Below are positions 25,335 through 33,399 of a DNA stretch of 35,633 nt, one piece after another (position 1 is the first letter of the stretch; each line of letters opens with the position of its first letter). A model generated the notes under the pieces. It saw only the letters and a program-made list of their open reading frames with translations, did no database searches and was not told the DNA's origin. This DNA is from Mycobacterium intermedium (GTDB taxonomy: Bacteria; Actinomycetota; Actinomycetes; Mycobacteriales; Mycobacteriaceae), in contig NZ_MVHT01000072.1 in assembly GCF_002086275.1 (NCBI RefSeq), positions 1 to 35,633 on the forward strand, read 5' to 3'. The position numbers and the translations under genes are program-made.

Positions 25335-25378
25335 CCCTCGCGCGGCGAGGTTAGCTGTTAGGTAGCCCAGGTAGTGGG

Positions 25379-25390
25379 CATACTGACTGC
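25379..25390 (+). promoter_or_regulatory. -10 element for a possibly leaderless ku transcript
   Basis: CATACT at 25379-25384 matches a mycobacterial -10 hexamer (TANNNT-like, one base off TATACT) and ends 6 nt before the ATG at 25391. No ribosome site is present upstream of that ATG. This is the layout of leaderless mycobacterial genes, where the transcript begins at the start codon. Confidence 0.45.
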
Positions 25391-26287
25391 ATGCGCTCGA
25401 TCTGGAAAGGCTCGATCGCCTTCGGGCTGGTGAACGTGCCGGTCAAGGTGTACAGCGCCACGCAAGACCACGACATCAAGTTTCACCAGGTCCACGCCAA
25501 GGACAACGGGCGCATTCGTTACAAGCGCGTCTGCGAGGTGTGCGGCGAGGTCGTCGAGTACAGCGACATCGCCCGCGCCTTCGAATCCGACGACGGTCAA
25601 TCGGTGGTGATCACCGACGACGACCTCGCAACCCTGCCCGAAGAACGCACCCGAGAGATCGAGGTGCTGGAGTTCGTCCCGGCCAGCGATGTCGACCCAA
25701 TGTTGTTCGATCGCAGTTACTTCTTGGAGCCCGATTCGAAATCGTCCAAATCGTATGTGCTGCTGGCCAAAACATTGGCCGAGACGGACCGCATGGCGAT
25801 CGTGCATTTCACGTTGCGCAGCAAGACCCGCTTGGCAGCGTTGCGCGTCAAGGACTTCGGCAAGCGCGACGTGATGGTGGTGCACACCCTGCTGTGGCCG
25901 GATGAGATCCGTGACCCGGACTTCCCGGTGCTGGACCAGAAGGTGGAGATCAAACCCGCCGAGCTCAAGATGGCAGGCCAGGTAGTGGAATCCATGGCCG
26001 AGGAGTTCAATCCGGACCGCTACCACGACACTTATCAGGAACAGCTGCAAGAGCTGATCGAGGCGAAACTCGAAGGCGGGGAAGCATTTACCGTCGAGGA
26101 GCAGCCCAAGGAGCTGGACGAGAGCGAGGACGTCTCCGACCTGCTCGCCAAACTCGAGGCCAGTGTCAAAGCGCGCTCGGGTGGCGACAAAGAACCGGCG
26201 AAGAAGGCGCCCGCCAAAAAGTCACCCGCTAAAAAGAGCGCCGCCAAAAAGGCGCCCGCCAAGAAAAAGGCGGCGTCAAAGTCCTAG
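25391..26287 (+). CDS. mku: Ku protein of non-homologous end joining, with Lys-rich C-terminal tail
   Basis: A 298-residue homodimeric DNA-end-binding protein that recruits LigD. The N-terminus MRSIWKGSIAFGLVNVPVKVYSAT is the universal bacterial Ku start. CxxC in VCEVCGEVVEY is near residue 53, and the C-terminal LigD-binding region is rich in Glu/Lys. The final ~32 residues are a Lys/Ala/Pro tail (PAKKA, PAKKS, PAKKS, AAKKA, PAKKK; 13 Lys of 32). M. tuberculosis Ku (273 residues) ends without such a tail, whereas M. smegmatis Ku has one. The tail is thought to let Ku bind DNA beyond free ends. UvrD1, a Ku partner, is at 4624-6957. Confidence 0.97.
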   Translation: MRSIWKGSIAFGLVNVPVKVYSATQDHDIKFHQVHAKDNGRIRYKRVCEVCGEVVEYSDIARAFESDDGQSVVITDDDLATLPEERTREIEVLEFVPASDVDPMLFDRSYFLEPDSKSSKSYVLLAKTLAETDRMAIVHFTLRSKTRLAALRVKDFGKRDVMVVHTLLWPDEIRDPDFPVLDQKVEIKPAELKMAGQVVESMAEEFNPDRYHDTYQEQLQELIEAKLEGGEAFTVEEQPKELDESEDVSDLLAKLEASVKARSGGDKEPAKKAPAKKSPAKKSAAKKAPAKKKAASKS

Positions 26288-26374
26288 CCGCTTTGCCGAA
26301 GTTCTAGCTGAATTGCGACTCCCCGGAGTTATGCTCATGGTGCTGCCGACCCCGAATGCGCTCGAGGAGATTCC

Positions 26375-27496
26375 GTGAAGTTCACTCGTTTTGGCGTCGC
26401 ACCGAGTCTGCTTGCTGTCTGCGCCTTGGTGCTTTCGGCATGCGGTGGTGGCAGTTCCAACACGTCGGCGGACTCGACGGAATCAAAGGCTCCGATCGTC
26501 CCGGTGAACTGTGGTGGCAAGAAGAAGCTGTTGGCCGCCGGTTCGACCGCGCAGAAACACGCGATCGAGCAATTCGTCTACGCCTACATCCATGCCTGCC
26601 CGGGCCACACACTGGACTATGCCGCCACGGGGTCAGGCGCTGGAATGAAGTCGTTCCTGGATGGCCAGGTCGACATCGCGGGCACCGACTCCCCCATGGA
26701 TCCCGCCAAAGGGGAGGTCGACCGGGCCTCCGAGCGCTGCGGTTCCCCCGCGTGGGACCTCCCCACCGTCTTTGGCCCGATCGCGGTCACCTACAACATC
26801 AACGGGGTGAGCTCGCTCATCCTGGACGGGCCCACGACTGCCAAGATTTTCAACGGCGCCATCACCAGCTGGAATGACCCGGCCATCAAGGCGCTGAATC
26901 CAAACACCAATCTGCCCGGTACGCCGATTCACGTCGTCTTCCGTGAAGACAAGTCCGGTACCACCGACAATTTCCAGAAGTACCTCGATACCGCGTCCGA
27001 CGGCGCGTGGGGCAAAGGCACCGGTCAGACGTTCAACGGCGGTGTCGGGGAAGGCGCGCCGGGCAACGACGGCACGTCGCAAGCGATGAAGCGAACCGAC
27101 GGCTCGATCACCTACAACGAGTGGTCCTTCGCCGTGGGCCATCAGATGAACATGGCTCAGATCGTCACGTCGGCGGGGGGCGGCCCGGTCGCCATCACCG
27201 CGGAATCCGTCGGCAAGACCATTGGGGGGGCCAAGTTCAAGGGCCAGGGCAACGACATGGTGATCGACACGTCCTCCTTCTACAAGCCGACGCAGGCGGG
27301 TGCGTATCCGATCGTGTTGGTCACCTACGAAGTCGTCTGCTCGAAGTACCCCGATTCTCCCACCGGCGAAGCCGTAAAAGCGTTCATGCAGGCCACAATT
27401 GGCGACGGTCAGGTCGGTTTGGACGAGTACGGATACATCCCCCTGCCGGAATCCATCCGACAGAAATTGGTTCCGGTGGTGAACTCAATCGCGTGA
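26375..27496 (+). CDS. pstS2: Phosphate-binding lipoprotein PstS2
   Basis: A 373-residue periplasmic-side phosphate-binding lipoprotein of the Pst ABC importer. It has a lipoprotein signal with Cys23 in LSAC. The phosphate-binding loops are recognisable as AAGSTAQKH, GTDSPMDP and DKSGTTDNF. GTG 26375 is chosen with GAGGAGA 8 nt upstream. Position next to pknD, length and divergence from the second copy in this window (31989-33101) point to PstS2 (Rv0932c). It runs the same way as Ku and PknD; an 87-bp gap separates it from Ku. In H37Rv the pstA2-pstC1-pstS1-pstB genes lie between Ku and this gene; they are absent here. Confidence 0.9.
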   Translation: MKFTRFGVAPSLLAVCALVLSACGGGSSNTSADSTESKAPIVPVNCGGKKKLLAAGSTAQKHAIEQFVYAYIHACPGHTLDYAATGSGAGMKSFLDGQVDIAGTDSPMDPAKGEVDRASERCGSPAWDLPTVFGPIAVTYNINGVSSLILDGPTTAKIFNGAITSWNDPAIKALNPNTNLPGTPIHVVFREDKSGTTDNFQKYLDTASDGAWGKGTGQTFNGGVGEGAPGNDGTSQAMKRTDGSITYNEWSFAVGHQMNMAQIVTSAGGGPVAITAESVGKTIGGAKFKGQGNDMVIDTSSFYKPTQAGAYPIVLVTYEVVCSKYPDSPTGEAVKAFMQATIGDGQVGLDEYGYIPLPESIRQKLVPVVNSIA

Positions 27497-27672
27497 TCTT
27501 ACTGCCGCGCCGATCATGGACGAATGCGCAAGCGCCTGAGCGCATATAGCGCGACATTTTGCCCTGCGGTATTGGTCGGTACCGGATTGCCGTTACCGAC
27601 TCGTGATTCAAAATTCACTGTGAGAAGTCAGAATTTGTTGTGTGCCCGTTCTGGGAGATTTACCGTGGGTTA

Positions 27673-27697
27673 ACCATCCGTTTGGAATCGGGATGGT
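27673..27697 (+). promoter_or_regulatory. Inverted repeat ahead of pknD
   Basis: ACCATCC (27673-27679) and GGATGGT (27691-27697) form a 7-bp inverted repeat with an 11-nt spacer, 25 nt before the pknD GTG, overlapping the zone of the ribosome site. It could be an operator or a small leader hairpin. The whole 27497-27721 gap shows no gene. Confidence 0.35.
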
Positions 27698-27721
27698 AGT
27701 CAGGCGAAGGGAGCTTCGACG

Positions 27722-29935
27722 GTGGCCGGAAGCGGACCAGATTCTCGGGTAGGGTCGCGCTTTGGGCCATATGAGCTGGTGCGACTGCTCGGCCGCGGAG
27801 GCATGGGTGAGGTCTACGAGGCCCAGGACACCCGCAAGAACAATCGGACAGTGGCGCTGAAGCTTATCTCGCAGCAGTATTCCGACAACCCGGCATTCCG
27901 GGCACGGATGCAACGCGAAGCCGACATCGCGGGCCGGCTGACCGAACCGCACATCGTCCCGATACACGACTATGGCGACATCGACGGCCAGTTCTACGTC
28001 GAGATGCGGCTGATCGAAGGCACTTCGCTGCGGCAGATCCTGACGCAGTACGGCCCGCTCACCCCAGCGCGCACGGTGGCCGTCGTGCGCCAGGTTGCTT
28101 CGGCGCTGGACGCCGCACACGCCGGCGGCATCACTCACCGCGACGTCAAACCTGAGAACATTTTGATCGCCGCGAACGACTTCGCGTACCTGGTCGACTT
28201 CGGTATTGCGCGCGGCGCCGCCGACCCGAGTCTGACCCAGAGCGGGATGGCCGTCGGCACCTACAACTACATGGCGCCCGAACGCTTCACCGGCGACGAG
28301 GTCACCTATCGCGCGGATATCTACGCACTGGCCTGCGTCCTGGGCGAATGTCTGACCGGCGCCCCGCCGTATCGGGCCGACAGTGTCGAGCGACTGATCG
28401 CCTCACACCTCATGGAGCCTGCCCCGCGGCCCAGCCAAATCCGGCCCGGACGGATTCCCGAGGCGCTGGACCGGGTGGTCGCCAAGGGCATGGCCAAAAA
28501 CCCCAACGAGCGTTATGTGAGCGCCGGCGATCTGGCACAGGCAGCCCACGATGCGCTGACGGCCCCCGAGCAGCGTCAAGAAGCCAACATCCTGCAACAC
28601 CAGGGCGACAACAACGCCACCGTGATGTCTCCGGTGGTCAATCCCGCCAACTTTGGCGGCGGTTTTGCCAACTACCACAATTCGGGCGCCTACCAGCAAA
28701 ATTCCGGTGCCTACCAGCAAAATTCCGGTGCCTACGAGCAAGCTTCGGCGACCCAGCGGTCTCCGCAGATCCCGACGCCGCCCCCGGTTCCGCAGTACCA
28801 GAGCAGCGACGAAACCATGGTGCGGCCGGTGCCGTCCAACACGGGAGGTTGGGGGACCCAGCCGCCGACGAACCGGGTCGACACGGGTGACCCGTACACC
28901 CAGGCCGCGCCCGTCGCACCGAACTACAACCCGTCGCAACCGCATGCGCTGAACTACAACCAGTCCCAACCCCATGCGCTGAACTACAACCAGTCACAGC
29001 CGCACGCGCTGAACTACAACCAGTCACAGCCCCATGCGCTGTCCACGCCTCCTCAGAAGAAGAGCCGAAAGCCGCTGCTTATCGGGGCGATCATCGCTGT
29101 CCTCCTGATCGTCGCCGGGGTCACCGCCTTCGTGCTGACCAGGCCAGGAGAGGGATCGAAGGAACCAACCGGCCAGGTCGCGCTGCCGTTCAACGGTCTC
29201 AACTTCCGGCTGTCACCAGGCGGGGTGGCCGTCGACGATGCCGGCACCGTCTACATCACCAACCAGACGATGTACGGCCGGGTCGTGACATTGTCGCCGG
29301 GTTCCACGACACCCGTGCTCAAGCCGTTCACCGGGCTGTATGAACCGCAAGGAATCGCGGTGGACAACTCGGGCAAGATCTACGTCAGCGATTTCAACAA
29401 CCGCGTGGTGGCACTGCCGGCCGGCTCCAACAACCAGATCGTCCTGCCCTTCGACGGCCTCAACTACCCCGAGGGCGTCGCGGTGGATGCCCAGGGCAAC
29501 GTGTACGTCGCTGACCGGGGCAACAACCGGGTGCTCAAGCTGGAGGCCGGCCAGACCACTCAAACCGTCCTGCCGTTCAACGGCTTGAAGAATCCTGACG
29601 GGGTGGCGGTCGACAAAGACGGCAACGTTTATGTCACCGACACCGACAACAACAGGGTGCTCAGGCTGGATGATGGGACCAACAACCAGACCGTCTTGCC
29701 GTTCACCGGCCTGTCCGCGCCGTGGGGTATCACAGTGGACAACAAAGGCGCCGTCTACGTCACCGAGCACGACAACAACCGGGTGGTGAAGCTGACACCT
29801 GGGGCCACCGCGCCCGAAGAATTGCCGTTCAAAGGTCTCAACACTCCACTGTCGGTGGCCGTAGACAAGAAGTTCACTGTCTACGTCGCCGACCGCGGCA
29901 ACGTGCGGGTGCTCAAGCTCGCGCAGAACGACTGA
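27722..29935 (+). CDS. pknD: Ser/Thr protein kinase PknD with NHL beta-propeller sensor
   Basis: A 737-residue transmembrane receptor kinase. The cytoplasmic kinase domain (~15-280) has the Gly loop GRGGMG (24-29), ATP Lys47, HRDVKPEN (139-146), DFG (158-160) and Thr171/Thr179 in the activation loop. A long Gln/Asn/Pro-rich linker (~290-445) contains two tandem repeats (three QNSGAY-type units and four NYNQSQPHAL units). One membrane helix sits near 450-472 (LLIGAIIAVLLIVAGVTAF), followed by six NHL blades outside the cell, each with PFxGL...GVAVD...VYV. M. tuberculosis PknD (Rv0931c) has 664 residues, so the linker is longer here. GTG 27722 has GAAGGGAG upstream. It follows pstS2. Confidence 0.96.
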   Translation: MAGSGPDSRVGSRFGPYELVRLLGRGGMGEVYEAQDTRKNNRTVALKLISQQYSDNPAFRARMQREADIAGRLTEPHIVPIHDYGDIDGQFYVEMRLIEGTSLRQILTQYGPLTPARTVAVVRQVASALDAAHAGGITHRDVKPENILIAANDFAYLVDFGIARGAADPSLTQSGMAVGTYNYMAPERFTGDEVTYRADIYALACVLGECLTGAPPYRADSVERLIASHLMEPAPRPSQIRPGRIPEALDRVVAKGMAKNPNERYVSAGDLAQAAHDALTAPEQRQEANILQHQGDNNATVMSPVVNPANFGGGFANYHNSGAYQQNSGAYQQNSGAYEQASATQRSPQIPTPPPVPQYQSSDETMVRPVPSNTGGWGTQPPTNRVDTGDPYTQAAPVAPNYNPSQPHALNYNQSQPHALNYNQSQPHALNYNQSQPHALSTPPQKKSRKPLLIGAIIAVLLIVAGVTAFVLTRPGEGSKEPTGQVALPFNGLNFRLSPGGVAVDDAGTVYITNQTMYGRVVTLSPGSTTPVLKPFTGLYEPQGIAVDNSGKIYVSDFNNRVVALPAGSNNQIVLPFDGLNYPEGVAVDAQGNVYVADRGNNRVLKLEAGQTTQTVLPFNGLKNPDGVAVDKDGNVYVTDTDNNRVLRLDDGTNNQTVLPFTGLSAPWGITVDNKGAVYVTEHDNNRVVKLTPGATAPEELPFKGLNTPLSVAVDKKFTVYVADRGNVRVLKLAQND
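28679..28741 (+). repeat. Three 21-bp tandem repeats in pknD
   Basis: Units at 28679-28699, 28700-28720 and 28721-28741 (AATTCCGGTGCCTACCAGCAA type) encode three copies of a seven-residue Asn-Ser-Gly-Ala-Tyr-Gln-Gln unit in the kinase-to-membrane linker. Copies two and three differ at a single base. Confidence 0.9.
28921..29040 (+). repeat. Four 30-bp tandem repeats in pknD
   Basis: Exactly four 30-bp units (28921-28950, 28951-28980, 28981-29010, 29011-29040) encode four copies of NYNxSQPHAL just before the membrane helix of PknD. The copies differ at only a few bases, so copy number may vary between strains (a VNTR locus). Confidence 0.95.
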
Positions 29936-29945
29936 GCTAGTCCTG

Positions 29946-30010
29946 GCGTTGACTCTGCGTGTAGGGCGGGAAAGTGCGAGAAGACACCGCCAAGAGTGCA
30001 GAGTCAACGC
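29946..30010. terminator. Long inverted repeat between pknD and pstA1
   Basis: A perfect 13-bp inverted repeat, GCGTTGACTCTGC (29946-29958) and GCAGAGTCAACGC (29998-30010), spans 65 bp. A smaller GGCGG/CCGCC pairing (29965-29969 with 29987-29991) lies inside. It sits between the converging pknD and pstA1 genes and contains the pstA1 stop (30004-30006). It could be a bidirectional terminator; its arms also look like a dispersed palindromic repeat, which only a genome search could tell. Confidence 0.6.
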
Positions 30011-30987
30011 GTGCGGGTGAAAACGCGGCCGAACGCTTCCGTCACAAATCGCAGCGTGGAACCTACGACAGCGAACACGAATCTGAAGAACATGCGACCG
30101 AGAGCCGACCGAAGTATGCCGGCGCACAGATTGATCAGCGCCACGAGGATGATCAGCGTCAGTGCCGCACCCCATACCCGCAGGACGCCCGCCGGTTGGG
30201 GGTTGGTGAGTTCGCTGTAGATCAGCAACGGCAGCGATGCCATGTTGCCGTCGAAGACGTCGTAGTTGATCGAACGGCTGTACCCGACCAGCACCAGAAC
30301 TGGTGCCGTCTCACCGATTACACGAGCGACCGCCAACAGGACTCCGGACAGAATGCCGGGCGCAGCGATCGGGGCGACGATGCGAATGATGGTCCGGTAT
30401 TTCGGAATGCCTAACGCGTAGCTGGCCTCTCGCAGTTCATCCGGCACCAACCTGAGCATCTCTTCGGTGGCCCGCACCACCACCGGCAACATGAGCAAGA
30501 CCAACGCCAGCGAGACGGCAAAAGCACTTTGTGGATATCCAAGGGTTGATATCCAAAGGGCGAAGATGAACAGCGCCGCCACAATCGAGGGCACCCCGGC
30601 GAGGACATCGACCATGAAGGTGGTGACCCGCGCCAGCCGTCCCGTGCCGTATTCCACGAGGTACACCGCGGTCAGCATGCCCAGCGGGACCGCCAGCACG
30701 GCGGCGATCCCAGCCTGCACCAAGGTTCCGTAGATGGCGTGGAAAACGCCACCGGTGAACTCTTGGGGCAACACGCCGCGCAGCGAGTGGGTCCACCATT
30801 CCGAATTGACGACGGCGCGCCAGCCCCGTACGACGACGACCCACAAGAGCCAAATCAGCGGCACCAACGCGATGAGAAACGATGCGAAGAAAAACGCTGC
30901 GGCGGCGAGGTTCTCGAGCTGCCGCCGCAAGCTCACCGGCCGGAACACCACCGCTTTGACCGGCATGTCGAGCGCATTGATACTCAT
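30004..30987 (-). CDS. pstA1: Phosphate ABC transporter permease PstA1
   Basis: A 327-residue inner-membrane permease of the Pst importer with about six hydrophobic helices. The permease coupling region reads EEMLRLVPDELREASYALGIPKYRTI, the EAA-type loop that contacts the ATPase. The start is ATG 30987, 17 nt after pstC2, so it is the last gene of pstS3-pstC2-pstA1. The C-terminus (FGRVFTRTR) runs into the inverted repeat at 29946-30010, where the stop lies; compared with the 308 residues I recall for H37Rv PstA1 it is slightly long. No pstB ATPase gene follows. Confidence 0.93.
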   Translation of the reverse strand: MSINALDMPVKAVVFRPVSLRRQLENLAAAAFFFASFLIALVPLIWLLWVVVVRGWRAVVNSEWWTHSLRGVLPQEFTGGVFHAIYGTLVQAGIAAVLAVPLGMLTAVYLVEYGTGRLARVTTFMVDVLAGVPSIVAALFIFALWISTLGYPQSAFAVSLALVLLMLPVVVRATEEMLRLVPDELREASYALGIPKYRTIIRIVAPIAAPGILSGVLLAVARVIGETAPVLVLVGYSRSINYDVFDGNMASLPLLIYSELTNPQPAGVLRVWGAALTLIILVALINLCAGILRSALGRMFFRFVFAVVGSTLRFVTEAFGRVFTRTR

Positions 30988-31004
30988 AGTCGGCGCATCC
31001 GCCT

Positions 31005-31976
31005 CTACCCGTTGACCTTTCCGCCGGCCACCGCGCGGGCGGCGGCGTTGACCACGAAAGTCAGCACGAACAACGCGAACCCGGCCGAGATATAGGCGCC
31101 GGTGGGCAGCGGCTCACTGAATTCCGCAGCGGCAGAGGCGATTTTAGACGCGAACGTGTAGCCGCCGTCGAACAGTGACCAGTTTCCCGGTCTCGCCGCC
31201 GAACGCAGGATGATCAGCACCGCCACCGTCTCGCCCAGAGCGCGGCCCAGCCCCAGCATCGACGCGGCGATGACACCGCTGCGACCGAACGGCAGCACCG
31301 TCGTCCGGATCACCTCCCATTTCGTCGCGCCTAACGCCTGCGCCGCTTCGATCTGCATCTTTGGGGTCTGGCGGAACACTTCTCGCGATACCGAGGTGAT
31401 GATGGGCAGGATCATGACGGCAAGCACGATGCTGGCGGTGAAAATCGTGCCCCCGCCCTCCAGCGACACATTGCCCTTCTTGAACAGGAAGATCCAGTCC
31501 AGGTTCTCGTTCAGAAACCTTGCCAACGGCTCGAGCTGCGGCGCCAGCACGAAAATCCCCCACAGCCCGTAGACGATCGAGGGCACCGCGGCGAGCAGAT
31601 CGACCATCGCAGCGAACGGACGCGACAACCGCTGCGGCGCATATTGAGTGAGGAACACCGCGATGCCCACCGCAATCGGCACAGCCAACACCAGGGCGCT
31701 GATCGAGCTCAACAGGGTAACCATGAAGAGGTCGCGGATACCGAACGCAACCCTGTTTGTAGAGGTCTCGAACTTTGCACTGGTGAAGAAGTTCGCCTCA
31801 TTCGCCCGCAGCGCCGGGATGGCGCGGACCAGCAGGAATAGCGCGATCAGCCCGATGGCCACGACGATCATGGATCCCGCGGCCGACGCCACGAACTTGA
31901 ACAGCCGGTCCCTGATCCGCCCCGAGTGCGGATCTACATCAGCCAACGCAGACTTGGCTACCGAGCCATTGCCCAC
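31005..31976 (-). CDS. pstC2: Phosphate ABC transporter permease PstC2
   Basis: A 323-residue permease pairing with PstA1. It has a first long hydrophobic helix (SMIVVAIGLIALFLLVRAI, ~36-54) and five more. The family coupling loop reads REVFRQTPKMQIEAAQALGATKWEV. ATG 31976 lies 12 nt after the pstS3 stop, making one transcription unit pstS3-pstC2-pstA1. The length equals that of H37Rv PstC2 (324) within one residue. Confidence 0.94.
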   Translation of the reverse strand: MGNGSVAKSALADVDPHSGRIRDRLFKFVASAAGSMIVVAIGLIALFLLVRAIPALRANEANFFTSAKFETSTNRVAFGIRDLFMVTLLSSISALVLAVPIAVGIAVFLTQYAPQRLSRPFAAMVDLLAAVPSIVYGLWGIFVLAPQLEPLARFLNENLDWIFLFKKGNVSLEGGGTIFTASIVLAVMILPIITSVSREVFRQTPKMQIEAAQALGATKWEVIRTTVLPFGRSGVIAASMLGLGRALGETVAVLIILRSAARPGNWSLFDGGYTFASKIASAAAEFSEPLPTGAYISAGFALFVLTFVVNAAARAVAGGKVNG

Positions 31977-31988
31977 GTCGACCTCTGA

Positions 31989-33101
31989 TCAGGAGATGGA
32001 GTTGACCGCGGTCGACAGCCTCGACTTGAACGAATCTGGAATCGGAACGTAACCGTTGTCACCCAATCCATTCTGGCCCGGTCCGATGGTCGCCTGCAGG
32101 AAGGCCTTGACGGCGGTGCCGACCTGTGCGTCCGGATACTTGGAGCAGACAATCTCGTAGGTTGCCAGCACGATCGGGTAGGAGCCCGGTTGTGTCGGCC
32201 GGTAGAACGAGAGCGTGTCGATCGTGAGGTCGTTGCCCTGGCCGCTGATCGTGGCGCCGGCGATCGTCTTACCCACCGAGTCGGTGCTGATCGCGACGGG
32301 TTCCGGACCGGCAGAGGTAACGATCTTCGCCATGCTCAGGTTCTGCGCCTGGGCGAACGACCACTCGTTGTAGGTGATCGACCCCTCGGTGCTCTTGACC
32401 GCCGCGGAGGTGCCGTCATTGCCCTTGGCGCCCTCGCCGACACCGCCGTTGAACACCTTGCCGGCGCCCTTACCCCATGCGCCGTTGGACGCGGCATCGA
32501 GGTACTTCTGGAAGTTGTCGGTAGTTCCGGACTCGTCGCTGCGGAACACCACGTGGATGGGCGTCGCGGGCAAGTTGGTCCCCGAGTTGAGCGCCACGAT
32601 AGCGGGATCGTTCCAGGTGGTGATGCCGCCGTTGAAGATCTTTGCCAGGGTGGTCCCGTCCAAGTTGAGGGAAGAGACGTTGGGGATGTTGTACGTCACG
32701 GCGATCGGACCGAACACGACCGGCAGGTTCAATGCTTCCGAGCCGCAACGCTCTTTGGCTGCCGCAGCCTCAGCGGGGCCCAGGGGCGAGTCCGAACCAC
32801 CGAAGTCGGTGACCTTGCCGGTGAACTCCTTGATGCCGGCACCCGAGCCGTTGCCGGTGTAGTTCAACGTCTGCCCCGGGCAAGCCTCCTCGAAGGCCTT
32901 GATAAAGCGGGTCATCGCGTTGGCCTGTGAGGTCGCCCCGCTGGCCTTCAGATCTTTCTTACCGCCGCAACTGATGTTGCCCGACGAGCCGCCGGACCCG
33001 GTGCCTCCCCCACTTGCGTTGTTGTCACTGCCGCATCCTGACAAAACGAGCGCTCCGGAAGCCAAGACACTGAGCGCGACGCCAAATCGGTTGAGTTTCA
33101 A
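31989..33101 (-). CDS. pstS3: Phosphate-binding lipoprotein PstS3
   Basis: A 370-residue phosphate-binding lipoprotein, first gene of the pstS3-pstC2-pstA1 operon. The signal peptide ends in LSGC (Cys23), followed by a Gly/Ser/Asn-rich tether. Phosphate-site loops GGSDSPLGP and DESGTTDNF are clear. The start codon is TTG (33099-33101), with AGGA about 7 nt upstream; no ATG fits the signal peptide. It is closely similar to PstS2 at 26375-27496 along its whole length, so the two are paralogues in opposite orientation on either side of pknD and the permease genes. Phosphate-starvation control is expected but not demonstrated from the sequence. Confidence 0.93.
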   Translation of the reverse strand: MKLNRFGVALSVLASGALVLSGCGSDNNASGGGTGSGGSSGNISCGGKKDLKASGATSQANAMTRFIKAFEEACPGQTLNYTGNGSGAGIKEFTGKVTDFGGSDSPLGPAEAAAAKERCGSEALNLPVVFGPIAVTYNIPNVSSLNLDGTTLAKIFNGGITTWNDPAIVALNSGTNLPATPIHVVFRSDESGTTDNFQKYLDAASNGAWGKGAGKVFNGGVGEGAKGNDGTSAAVKSTEGSITYNEWSFAQAQNLSMAKIVTSAGPEPVAISTDSVGKTIAGATISGQGNDLTIDTLSFYRPTQPGSYPIVLATYEIVCSKYPDAQVGTAVKAFLQATIGPGQNGLGDNGYVPIPDSFKSRLSTAVNSIS

Positions 33102-33399
33102 TTCAGTTCCTAACGGTAGATATGAAACATCGTCGCCGCCACCTGTACGCCGCGGCCCGTCGACCAGGCGTTCCCTCGCAGCCTCTAGCTACATTAACAA
33201 CAAGTAACCCCCCGAGGGAACAGCAATCCGGCGCCCCTCGGGAGCCCCTTGCGATTGTTCTTCCGGAATTCAAACAGATTATGGGCCACGGCAACACGGT
33301 AGAAATGGAAGGGGTCCCGACGTGCCCGTCCGAAAGCCGTCCGGTTGAACCTGTTTCAATGAAGTTCCGACCCAGTCCTATTACCGAAACGAGCCCACA
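33102..33399. other. Divergent gap between pstS3 and an SDR gene
   Basis: 298 bp holding the leftward pst promoter and the rightward SDR promoter. It contains an 8-bp stem CCCGAGGG (33211-33218) with CCCTCGGG (33235-33242), which would lie in the pstS3 leader. An A/T-richer patch is at 33185-33206, and a near-palindrome TTGAAC-CTG-TTTCAA is at 33345-33359. A 93-codon frame starting at 33122 looks unprotein-like. I could not identify a convincing RegX3 or PhoP box. Confidence 0.5.
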
